Notes: a model not told the origin generated them from the letters alone. 17,066 bases of DNA from an uncultured Muribaculaceae bacterium (GCA_905207535.1 CAJLLX010000034.1:1-17066), one strand, 5' to 3'. Positions 6,976 to 13,890 are shown, counted from the stretch's first letter. Numbers and translations are program-made.

Positions 6976-7045
6976 CCTAAGACCTAAAGCCTAAGACCTA
7001 AAGCCTAAGACCTAAAGCCTAAGACCTAAAGCCTAAAGCCTCAAG
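6976..7045. repeat. Heptamer tandem array CCTAAGA/CCTAAAG, ten units
   Basis: Ten contiguous 7-base units: CCTAAGA and CCTAAAG alternate for eight units (a 14-base higher-order period), followed by CCTAAAG and CCTCAAG. Decayed units on the other side of the palindrome (6893-6913) suggest the array was once longer or was split. It lies between the inferred promoter and the start codon of the heparinase-like gene, so it would be transcribed. It shares period and CCTAA core with the array at 1-49. Confidence 0.96.
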
Positions 7046-7065
7046 CCTCTCTCCCCTCTATCCTG

Positions 7066-7097
7066 CAAATATACCACATTTTTTCCATTCCTGCAAC
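7066..7097 (-). promoter_or_regulatory. Candidate promoter of the polysaccharide operon
   Basis: On the minus strand TATATTTG (7073 down to 7066) matches TAnnTTTG perfectly. After a 20-base spacer GTTG (7097 down to 7094) occupies the -33 position. The arrangement GTTG-20-TATATTTG is identical to that before secDF. Transcription would start near 7059, just downstream of the secDF terminator. Confidence 0.65.
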
Positions 7098-7122
7098 CAG
7101 CCCCTCCTTCCCGGCCCTGTCG

Positions 7123-7166
7123 TAAAAAAAAATAGGAGGGGTGCCGGAGTCTGCCGGCACCCCTCC
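7123..7166 (-). terminator. Rho-independent terminator of secDF
   Basis: A perfect 13 bp stem (7135-7147 with 7154-7166, arm GGAGGGGTGCCGG) and a 6-base loop are followed on the minus strand by TA and nine U (7132 down to 7124). It begins 22 bases after the secDF stop codon. This is the only textbook intrinsic terminator in the window and separates secDF from the polysaccharide operon. Confidence 0.95.
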
Positions 7167-7188
7167 AGAGGGTAGCTATTGTTATGGC

Positions 7189-10098
7189 TTATTTTGCAAG
7201 ATTTTTGTCATTGCGCTTGTTGGTGAGGTAAGCCACCGGAGTTGCAATGAACATGGTCGACAGCGTACCGGTGATCACACCGAACAGCATCGCGAAGATG
7301 AACGAGCGGATCGAGTCGGCGCCGAGGATGAAGATGCAGAGCAGCACGAGCAGCGTCGAAGCCGAGGTCATGATCGTACGACCCAGAGTGCTGTTGAGCG
7401 ACTTGTTCACCAGCGTGAAGAAGTCTTGCTTGGGATACAGACCGATGTTCTCACGCACACGGTCGAATACCACCACCGTATCGTTGATTTGATAACCGAT
7501 TATGGTCAGGATCGCAGCGATGAAGGTCTGGTCGATCTCCATGGCGAACGGCAGGATGCCCCAGAAGAGCGAGTAGAAGCCGATGATGGAGAAGGCGGTG
7601 AAGGCCACGGCGGCAAGAGCGCCCAGCGAGAAGGCCACGTTGCGGAAGCGGAGCAGGATGTAGAGGAACATCGCGATGAGCGACAGGATCACGGCTACAT
7701 ATGCCTTGTTGCGCATGTCGTTGGCCACGGTCGGACCTACGGTCTGCGACGACAGGATGCCCTGGGTCTCGTCAAGTGTCGAGAAGTCGTCGTAGGTCAT
7801 ACCCTCGGGCAGCAGCCCGTCGGCCTTGAAGGTGTTGTAGAGCTTGTCGGCGATTTCGGCCTCGATGTCCGAAGCGTCCTCGCTGCTCTTGATCTTATAG
7901 TTGGTGGAGATACGCACCTGGTTGGAGTTCTCGATGGTGATCACCGACACTGCGGCGGTCTCACCCTCGGCGTTGAATACCGGAGCGAGGATCTCCTGAA
8001 GGTGGCCGGTCTCCACGGGCTTCTCAAACTTTACTACGTAGTTACGGCCGCCGGAGAAGTCGATACCCTGGTTGAGGCCGCGCACAAACAGCGAGATAAC
8101 CACGATCAGCACGAAGGTGCCGATGATCGAGAAGGCCACCTTGCGGGCGCCGAGGAAGTTGAAGTTGGAGTTGTTGAACATCTTCTTCGAGATGCCGGTA
8201 GAGAAGGTGAGGTTCTCGAAGGGTTTGTGCTTGGCGCCTACGATGAAGATGATACGGGTCAGATATACTGCTGTGAAGAACGAGCAGACGATACCGATGA
8301 TCAGCGTGGTGGCGAAGCCCTTGATAGGACCTGTGCCGAAGAAGAGCAGGATCACACCGGTGATGATCGAAGTGAGGTTCGAGTCGAAGATGGCCGAGAA
8401 GGCGTTCGAGTAGCCGTCGGCGATAGCCGTGCGCACTGTCTTGCCGTTGCGCAGCTCCTCTTTGGCGCGCTCGAAGATCAGCACGTTGGCGTCAACCGCC
8501 ATACCCAGCGCGAGCACGATACCGGCGATACCGCTCAGTGTCAGCACTGCCTGGAACGAGGCCAGGATACCGAAGGTGAAGAAGAGGTTGCAGATAAGTC
8601 CGAAGTTGGCGATCAGGCCGGGGATCAGACCGTAGATGCAGCACATGAAGATCATCAGCAGCACCAGCGCTACCACGAACGACCATATACCCGATTCGAT
8701 AGCCTGCTTACCCAGCGACGGGCCGATGACCATATCGGAGATGATGTCGACCTTGGCGGTCATCTTACCGCTCTTGAGCACGTTGGCAAGGTCCTGAGCC
8801 TCCTCCACGGTGAAGTCGCCGGTGATCTGCGAGCGGCCGCCCTCGATCACCGAACGGATGTTCGGGTAGGAGTATACCAGATCGTCAAGCACGATGGCCA
8901 CGGGGTGGCCGATGTTGCGCTGGGTGATGCGGGCCCAGTCGCGGGCACCGTCAGAGTTCATTGTCATCGACACTACGTTGCCCTGCATCTGGTCGTAGTC
9001 GCTCGAGGCGCTGATCACGCAGCTGCCGTCGAGGGCCGGGCCGCCGTTGGTGGCGCGGAGGGCAATCAGCTGATAGGTGTCGAGCTGGCTCTCTTTGCCG
9101 GTCACGGTGTCGTTGAAGTTCACCGGAGTCGGCTTCACGCTCCAGCGCAGCTTCAGGTTGGAGGGGAGGTACTGCTTACCTTCGGGGCTGTTGATCATCG
9201 CGTCGATGTTCTCGCGCTCCTTGGCGGTGGCGATACCTAAGATAGGAGTAGCGTCGGAGTTGATCATCAGGAAGTGCTCACGCAGGCCGCTGCCGTTCTT
9301 GGCGCGCATGGCCTGGTCGAGCTGTGCCAGCTGACCGGTGATCTCGTTGGCGGCGTAGCACTCGTAAAATTCCAGGTTGGCCGAGCGCTGCAGCAGCTCG
9401 CGCACACGCTGATGCTCCTTCACGCCCGGAAGCTCCAGAAGGATCTGCCCGTCGTTGTCCTGAAGCACCTGGATGTTGGGCGATACCACGCCATAGGCGT
9501 CGATACGGCTGCGGAGCACGTTCGTGGCCGAGTTGTTCACACGGTCCTTAACCTCGCTCTTCAGAGTTGAGGTCACCGCGTTGTCGTCCTGACCCGGCTT
9601 TACGATGCTGTTGAACACCACCGAGAAGTCCGCCTGCTTGTTGAGCTTGCGGTATTCCTTTACAAAGGTGCCCACGTAGTCCGATGAGTGGTTGCCACCG
9701 ATGATCGAGTCGGTGTTGGCCAGAGCCTGGTCAAATGCGGCGTCGGCATCGGCGTTTTTCATCGAGCGGAGCATGTCGGGCATCGACACCTGAAGGATCA
9801 CGTTCATACCGCCCTTCAGGTCAAGACCCAGACCTACGCCCCACTTCTGCACTTCATTGTAATTGTAACCCAACCATACAGGCTGCTTGCTGATTGAGTC
9901 GATGTAGGCTTTGTAAGCCTTGTTGTACTGCTCGGAGTTTTTGCCTTCGGCGCCTGCTACGGTCATAGCATACTGTTCTGCTTTTTTCTCCTGCTTGCTG
10001 CTCACCATGGTGAACGACAGGTAAAACAGACACACAAGCACCAGGAAGATTGCGATTACACCCGCAATGATGCTTCCGAGGGTTCCTTTGCTTTGCAT
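7189..10098 (-). CDS. secDF: Protein translocase subunit SecDF (SecD-SecF fusion, 969 aa)
   Basis: SecDF is an inner-membrane protein that works with SecYEG and uses the proton gradient to pull translocating proteins into the periplasm. The first membrane helix lies at about residues 8-31. The SecD signature GLDLKGG is at 91-97, the large periplasmic P1 domain runs to about 455, and the SecD membrane block covers about 470-625 with GMAVDANVLIFERAKEE (532-548, D536). The SecF half has a helix at 653-673, GIDFSGGR (678-685), a periplasmic domain to about 790 and a membrane block with GYQINDTVVVFDRVREN (868-884, D873). Fusion of SecD and SecF is the usual Bacteroidota form, and length is normal. 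It is a single-gene unit with its own promoter, a leader of about 240 bases and a strong terminator. The 30-base palindromic repeat lies on both sides. Confidence 0.98.
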   Translation of the reverse strand: MQSKGTLGSIIAGVIAIFLVLVCLFYLSFTMVSSKQEKKAEQYAMTVAGAEGKNSEQYNKAYKAYIDSISKQPVWLGYNYNEVQKWGVGLGLDLKGGMNVILQVSMPDMLRSMKNADADAAFDQALANTDSIIGGNHSSDYVGTFVKEYRKLNKQADFSVVFNSIVKPGQDDNAVTSTLKSEVKDRVNNSATNVLRSRIDAYGVVSPNIQVLQDNDGQILLELPGVKEHQRVRELLQRSANLEFYECYAANEITGQLAQLDQAMRAKNGSGLREHFLMINSDATPILGIATAKERENIDAMINSPEGKQYLPSNLKLRWSVKPTPVNFNDTVTGKESQLDTYQLIALRATNGGPALDGSCVISASSDYDQMQGNVVSMTMNSDGARDWARITQRNIGHPVAIVLDDLVYSYPNIRSVIEGGRSQITGDFTVEEAQDLANVLKSGKMTAKVDIISDMVIGPSLGKQAIESGIWSFVVALVLLMIFMCCIYGLIPGLIANFGLICNLFFTFGILASFQAVLTLSGIAGIVLALGMAVDANVLIFERAKEELRNGKTVRTAIADGYSNAFSAIFDSNLTSIITGVILLFFGTGPIKGFATTLIIGIVCSFFTAVYLTRIIFIVGAKHKPFENLTFSTGISKKMFNNSNFNFLGARKVAFSIIGTFVLIVVISLFVRGLNQGIDFSGGRNYVVKFEKPVETGHLQEILAPVFNAEGETAAVSVITIENSNQVRISTNYKIKSSEDASDIEAEIADKLYNTFKADGLLPEGMTYDDFSTLDETQGILSSQTVGPTVANDMRNKAYVAVILSLIAMFLYILLRFRNVAFSLGALAAVAFTAFSIIGFYSLFWGILPFAMEIDQTFIAAILTIIGYQINDTVVVFDRVRENIGLYPKQDFFTLVNKSLNSTLGRTIMTSASTLLVLLCIFILGADSIRSFIFAMLFGVITGTLSTMFIATPVAYLTNKRNDKNLAK

Positions 10099-10338
10099 GT
10101 GGTTTGTTAAAATCTGTTTTGTTATGTTATTATTTTTTATTTCCGATCTCTGGGCAGCCTATCGCACTTTCGTTTTTAGCTCCATTGCTGCTCTTTTGGG
10201 CCGTTTTCACCCGCTTTAAGCGACTTCCCGCGGCGATTGGTTTACTTGAAAACAGGGCTGCACGCGCTGCCAACTCTTTGATAGTCAGCGCCGCGAGCTT
10301 CCCACAGGGCGTATTGCTCCCCGTTTCGCCTGATTTTC
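10099..10338 (-). promoter_or_regulatory. Long, possibly structured leader of secDF (or an unannotated RNA)
   Basis: Between the inferred start site and the secDF ATG lie about 240 bases with a GC-rich core (10141-10340) flanked by AT-rich DNA. Possible pairings on the minus strand are CTGA/UCAG at 10330-10340, GCGCUG/CAGCGC at 10264-10291 and a long-range CGCGGCG with CGCCGCG (about 10289-10295 with 10229-10235) that competes with the second. An open minus frame of about 60 codons without ATG crosses it (reading TIKELAARAALFSSKPIAAG in part). This could be a regulatory leader, a separate small RNA of about 190 bases such as a 6S-like RNA, or simply untranslated sequence. No terminator is seen before secDF. 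Confidence 0.45.
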
Positions 10339-10344
10339 AGCTTG

Positions 10345-10376
10345 CAAATATACAAATTATCTTCTTTCCCTCCAAC
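10345..10376 (-). promoter_or_regulatory. Candidate promoter of secDF
   Basis: On the minus strand TATATTTG (10352 down to 10345) is a perfect TAnnTTTG -7 element, with GTTG (10376 down to 10373) 20 bases upstream. It matches the polysaccharide-operon promoter in sequence and spacing. Transcription would start near 10338. A second TAnnTTTG is not found closer to the secDF start. Confidence 0.65.
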
Positions 10377-10424
10377 TTTTTCTCCCTCCCCCTCCTTTTT
10401 TCTCCCTTCCTCCTCCCCCCTCCT
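10376..10424. repeat. 49-base uninterrupted pyrimidine tract
   Basis: The plus strand holds only C and T for 49 bases here, and nearly so from 10361 (two A at 10374-10375). Homopurine/homopyrimidine DNA of this length can adopt triplex forms. It abuts the 30-base palindromic repeat and lies just upstream of the secDF -33 element. Confidence 0.9.
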
Positions 10425-10452
10425 GTTCAGTGATCACGCGAGCTCGCGTGAT
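10423..10452. repeat. 30-base palindromic repeat, copy 2
   Basis: Second exact copy of the 30-base element at 6928-6957, in the same orientation. The palindrome here is perfect over 20 bp (10433-10452) because the last base differs from copy 1. It lies 22 bases after the rhamnosidase stop codon, so on the minus strand it would form an 8 bp hairpin in that gene's 3' region. It is followed on that strand by purine-rich sequence instead of U. Confidence 0.93.
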
Positions 10453-10474
10453 AGCCCCTTCCCCCGGCCGGCTT

Positions 10475-13078
10475 CTACAGCCGTTTCTCCACGCTGTATT
10501 TGCCGGGCTTGTACTCCTTGCTCGTGCTCTCGCCAGGGAGTGTCACTTCGGCCACAGCCCCTTCGGGCACGGTAAAGCTCCATTTCCATAGGTCGCCGTC
10601 ATACTGCCAGTGGCTCTTGATGGTGCCGGCAGCCGACGCATATTCGGCTTTCACGTAGCCTAAGCGCTTGTCGGGCACCGGTTTCATGATGATACGTTTG
10701 AAGCCCGGCTCTTTGGTGTCGGTTGCGATGCCGGCCATACTCTCCCACATCCATTCGCACACACAGCCGTAGGCATAGTGGTTGAAACTGTTCATACCCT
10801 TCGGGCCCATGCCGCTGTCCTTCATATAGCTGTTCCAGCGCTCCCATATGGTGGTGGCGCCGTTGTCTATGGAGTAGAGCCAGCTCGGATTCTTGCGCTG
10901 CAGCAGCAGCTCGTAGGCGATGTCGCTCATCCCGTTGGCGGTGAGGGTCGGCATCAGTATCGACGTGCCTAAGAAGCCGGTCTGCAGGCAGTTGTCGTGC
11001 TCGGCGAAGTTCTTGCGCAGGCGTGCCTTCATATCCTCTTTAGCCTTCCCGTCCACCAGTTTGCCGCGCAGAGCGAAGAGGGCAGGGGTCTGCATGGTGT
11101 TGAGTATCTCGGTCTTGAAGGTGCCGTCGGCGTTGAGATGCTCCTTCTGAAGCATCTCGCGGGCCTCTTCGGCCATCGCTTCGTAGCGCTTGGCATCGGT
11201 GCTGCGGCCGGTGCCGGCGGCCATCTCGGCCATCATCTCGGCATCCATCAGCCAGTAGCTGGCGCTCAGATAGTTCCAGTAGGCCACTGCCTCGGGGCGA
11301 GTATGCCAATTGCCGTTCTCGTCCTGATAGTCTTTGCGGCCGCTGCAGCTCTCCAGGGGCTCATAGCTCAGCCAGTCGGCCCACTGATAGTTGCCGTTCT
11401 CCTCCACCAGCGCTTCGTGGCGGTATTTGGTGTCGTTCAGATGGTTCATATATTTCTCCATCGCGGCCCAGTTTTCGTCGACAATCTCTTTGTCGCCAAA
11501 CTGGCTCCATACCACCCACGGCACTATCACGCCGGCATCCGACCATCCCAGGCGGCACATGTCGGTGGGATATGCCCCGTACTGGGCCTCGGGAGCCACG
11601 CCGGGGAAGCTGCCATGCTCGTTCTGCGTGTCGCGCATGTCGCGCATCCATTTGTGGAAGAAGTCTTTAGTGTCGGCAAAGTAGGTGCCGGTCTTGGTGA
11701 ATACCTGCGTATCGGCGGTCCACCCCAGGCGCTCGTTGCGCTGCGGGCAGTCGGTGGGCACGGAGAGATAGTTCGACCGCTGGCCCCATATGGCGTTGGA
11801 GATCAGCTTGTTCACCAGCTCGTTGCCGGTCTCTATGTGTCCTGTCTCCAGATCGGCGGTTATCGAGGTCACGGGCACCGACTCTATCTCCTTGATTTTC
11901 ACCGGTGCATCGGCGTTCACCGACACGTAGCGGTAGCCGTAGAAGGTGCACCCCGGGCGGTAGCTTACATATTTGTCGCCGTTGTTGGCGAAGGTGTAGT
12001 TGAGCCGCATACCCTGCTCGTGCATGCGCAGATTGGTGCGGTGAGTGCTCCCTTCAGGGCCGTCCATGCCGCGGCTGGTGGCGCCGTTGCCGTCATTGAG
12101 GATCTCCGACGGGTAGCAACTGAGGGTCGTCCCCTCGCGGGCTGCGAACTCAAACTGCGGCACGGCGGCGCTGTTCTGCCCGAAGTCCACCACTAAGGTC
12201 TCACCGGGCATCAGCGATATCTCCTCCCCGGGGCGGTAGTCTTTCACTTTCACTATCTTGCCAAACTCCCCGTCGCGAGCGCCGGTCACACCCTTCCAGA
12301 TGTAGGCTTCTACGGGCTCAAGGGTCAGATCCTCACGCAGATACACCTCGGCACCGTGGCTCGGGAAGATCTGCCCGGCAAACTCGCGGTTCACCTCGGG
12401 GGTCTTCAGCTTGGAGGGGTCGGCGTAGCCGGGCTGCTCGCGGGCGTCGTACTGCTCGCCGTCGAAGATGCCGGCATGTTTTACGGGGCCGGCTATCCCG
12501 GCTTTCCAGTCGGTGGTGTTGGTCCCGAAATACTCTTTCTTGCCGTCGGCATAGGTCAGCTCCAGCACTCCGCGGAAGGCTACTTTCTTTCCGATCATCC
12601 CTTCATGGCCGGCGGGGGTGACGATTTTGTCGGCCCACCATCCGGGGGTCACCTGCACGGCGAGCATATTTTCTGCGCCGTTCTTCCGGTTGAGGGCGTC
12701 GGTGATATCGTAAGTAAATGAGAGCTTGCTCTTTGCGTGATGGGTGAAGCCGGGCTTCAGCACCTCTTCGCCTATCGCTTTGCCGTTGACGTAAAGCTCG
12801 TATACGCCCAGGCCGGTGGTCATCCATTTGGCATCTTTCACCTTCCCGCCGTTTTTTACGGTGGTCACAAACCAGCCGGCGCCGTCGGCGGCACGCTCGT
12901 TGTCACCCACGCGGCCGGTCACCACGGGCGCATCGGCCACAGAAATCCATTCGGCCTTCTCCCACAGGCTGTTGTCGAGGGCTGCGGCGCGCTTTCCGGC
13001 TTCGTTGTGCTGTCCAAAAGCTGCCGGCGCCATCAGCGCCATGCAGGCGCACACTATTTTCGCAAGGTCCTTTCTCAT
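10475..13078 (-). CDS. Secreted GH78 alpha-L-rhamnosidase (867 aa)
   Basis: This is an inverting glycoside hydrolase of family 78 that releases terminal alpha-L-rhamnose from plant glycosides, pectin side chains or bacterial polysaccharides. A Sec signal peptide (about residues 1-22, cleavage after AFG) indicates export; no lipobox is seen. N-terminal beta domains run to about 400, including GLGVYELYVNGKAIGEEVLKPG (89-110). The (alpha/alpha)6 catalytic barrel follows with PTDCPQRNERLGWTAD (441-456), in which E449 matches the general acid, and TTIWERW (742-748), in which E746 matches the general base. A C-terminal beta domain covers about 790-867. Length is normal. No SusC/SusD genes lie nearby, so it is not within a visible polysaccharide utilisation locus. 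It is divergent from the phosphatase gene. Assignment to GH78 is firm; the natural substrate is unknown. Confidence 0.95.
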   Translation of the reverse strand: MRKDLAKIVCACMALMAPAAFGQHNEAGKRAAALDNSLWEKAEWISVADAPVVTGRVGDNERAADGAGWFVTTVKNGGKVKDAKWMTTGLGVYELYVNGKAIGEEVLKPGFTHHAKSKLSFTYDITDALNRKNGAENMLAVQVTPGWWADKIVTPAGHEGMIGKKVAFRGVLELTYADGKKEYFGTNTTDWKAGIAGPVKHAGIFDGEQYDAREQPGYADPSKLKTPEVNREFAGQIFPSHGAEVYLREDLTLEPVEAYIWKGVTGARDGEFGKIVKVKDYRPGEEISLMPGETLVVDFGQNSAAVPQFEFAAREGTTLSCYPSEILNDGNGATSRGMDGPEGSTHRTNLRMHEQGMRLNYTFANNGDKYVSYRPGCTFYGYRYVSVNADAPVKIKEIESVPVTSITADLETGHIETGNELVNKLISNAIWGQRSNYLSVPTDCPQRNERLGWTADTQVFTKTGTYFADTKDFFHKWMRDMRDTQNEHGSFPGVAPEAQYGAYPTDMCRLGWSDAGVIVPWVVWSQFGDKEIVDENWAAMEKYMNHLNDTKYRHEALVEENGNYQWADWLSYEPLESCSGRKDYQDENGNWHTRPEAVAYWNYLSASYWLMDAEMMAEMAAGTGRSTDAKRYEAMAEEAREMLQKEHLNADGTFKTEILNTMQTPALFALRGKLVDGKAKEDMKARLRKNFAEHDNCLQTGFLGTSILMPTLTANGMSDIAYELLLQRKNPSWLYSIDNGATTIWERWNSYMKDSGMGPKGMNSFNHYAYGCVCEWMWESMAGIATDTKEPGFKRIIMKPVPDKRLGYVKAEYASAAGTIKSHWQYDGDLWKWSFTVPEGAVAEVTLPGESTSKEYKPGKYSVEKRL

Positions 13079-13135
13079 CTCAGGTCGTAGTAGGTTAAAT
13101 TTTGCTTATTTTGGTTATGTCCCGTTTCCCGATGT

Positions 13136-13166
13136 CAAAATTAGTCATAATTTTTCTCTCCTCACA
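13136..13166 (-). promoter_or_regulatory. Candidate promoter of the rhamnosidase gene
   Basis: On the minus strand TAATTTTG (13143 down to 13136) matches TAnnTTTG perfectly. TGTG (13166 down to 13163) lies 19 bases upstream and matches three of four -33 bases. The transcript would start near 13129, about 50 bases before the ATG. Confidence 0.6.
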
Positions 13167-13198
13167 CCTTAATTCTCCCTTTTTACCGAAAAAATGCC

Positions 13199-13206
13199 TA
13201 ATTTTG
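13199..13206 (+). promoter_or_regulatory. Candidate -7 element of the phosphatase gene
   Basis: TAATTTTG is a perfect TAnnTTTG match, the same octamer as the divergent rhamnosidase promoter. No clear -33 TTTG is present at 19-21 bases. If transcription starts near 13213, the ATG at 13194 cannot be used, which makes 13248 the start of the phosphatase. Confidence 0.5.
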
Positions 13207-13247
13207 TGTTGTTGATAACGTGTTTACATATTTTCTACCCTTTTCCT

Positions 13248-13823
13248 ATGGCTATCAGTTCATCGTCCGTCGAATCGCTCATCGCTTCTCTTCCCGCTAA
13301 GGCTCAGGCTGTGGTGCGCGCTCTCCGCTGCCGCTACGAGGGCGGGCTCCCGGTCCGTGTACTCTTCGTCTGCCTTGGCAACATCTGCCGCTCTCCGGCG
13401 GCCGAGGGGGTGATGCTCGCCGAGATCGATGCTGCGGGCGACTCTGCCCGCTGGGTGGTAGATTCGGCCGGCACGGGAGGATACCACATCGGCGATCTGC
13501 CTGACAAGCGCATGCGCATCCATGCCCGCCGGCGCGGCTACGACCTCACCCACCGCGCACGCAAGGTGCGGGAGGCCGATTTCGCCGATTTCGATCTCAT
13601 CATCGGCATGGACGCGGCCAATGTCCGCGATCTCCGGCGCCTCGCTCCTACCCCCGCCGACGAGGCCAAGGTGCTCCCGATGGCCGATTTCTTCACACAT
13701 GCCACCCGCTACGACTATGTTCCCGACCCCTATTATGAAGGCGCTGAGGGATTTGAGCTGGTGCTCGACCTGCTGCAGGGGGCGGTGGCGCGCCTACACA
13801 CGCTCGTGGCTTCGCCGCTGTAG
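13248..13823 (+). CDS. Low-molecular-weight protein-tyrosine phosphatase with an N-terminal extension (191 aa)
   Basis: This cytoplasmic phosphatase removes phosphate from protein tyrosines through a cysteinyl-phosphate intermediate; bacterial relatives often control tyrosine kinases of polysaccharide export. Numbered from the ATG at 13248, the P-loop is VCLGNICRSPAAEG with nucleophile C42 and R48 (C-x5-R-S), and the general acid Asp is in VPDPYYEGAEGFE near residue 158. About 36 residues precede the first strand (VRVLFVC), whereas typical members start almost directly there. The frame is open from an earlier ATG at 13194, but that ATG lies upstream of the inferred transcription start. It is followed after 67 bases by the AsmA-like gene with no promoter match between, so the two are probably co-transcribed. 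No partner kinase is in the window. Confidence 0.92.
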   Translation: MAISSSSVESLIASLPAKAQAVVRALRCRYEGGLPVRVLFVCLGNICRSPAAEGVMLAEIDAAGDSARWVVDSAGTGGYHIGDLPDKRMRIHARRRGYDLTHRARKVREADFADFDLIIGMDAANVRDLRRLAPTPADEAKVLPMADFFTHATRYDYVPDPYYEGAEGFELVLDLLQGAVARLHTLVASPL

Positions 13824-13890
13824 GCCGCTTGGGGCACGGTAGTGATACGCACATGCGCAATACGTTGGAATATTGTGATTTAGATCTGTT

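Larger units (their letters stand above)
6867..7122. other. Repeat-rich leader and promoter region of the polysaccharide operon
   Basis: This non-coding stretch holds, in minus-strand order: the candidate promoter (7097-7066), the heptamer array (7045-6976), the long palindrome (6958-6937), a few decayed heptamers (CCTAAAG at 6893-6899, then CCCAAGG and CCTCATT up to 6913) and a purine-rich ribosome-binding region. If transcription starts near 7059, the leader is about 193 bases and contains both repeats. No credible gene lies here. Confidence 0.75.

Noticed and set aside
6976..7045. CRISPR array
   Set aside because: Units are 7 bases with no spacers and there are no cas genes.
7141..9240. 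A 699-codon open frame on the plus strand opposite secDF
   Set aside because: It is antisense to a clearly genuine secDF, begins inside the terminator hairpin, and reads as His/Asp/Glu-rich sequence without domains; GC-biased codon use on the sense strand explains it.
10159..10185. Arrest-peptide type leader ORF upstream of secDF
   Set aside because: The only ATG-started frame noted in the leader is eight codons (MELKTKVR). The longer open minus frame has no ATG, so a SecM/VemP-like sensor is not supported.
10104..10433. A 109-codon hydrophobic plus-strand frame between secDF and the rhamnosidase
   Set aside because: It runs through the pyrimidine tract and into the palindromic repeat, where C/T-rich DNA inevitably reads as Leu/Phe/Ser/Pro; no plus-strand promoter or ribosome-binding site is seen.
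10423..10452. Standard rho-independent terminator of the rhamnosidase gene
   Set aside because: The hairpin is followed by purine-rich sequence and not by U on the minus strand, and the same element occurs in a leader at 6928-6957. A non-canonical 3'-end role remains possible.
13194..13247. Phosphatase start at the upstream ATG 13194
   Set aside because: A perfect -7 element (13199-13206) lies downstream of this ATG, and the added 18 residues are hydrophobic and AT-rich coded, unlike the rest of the protein.
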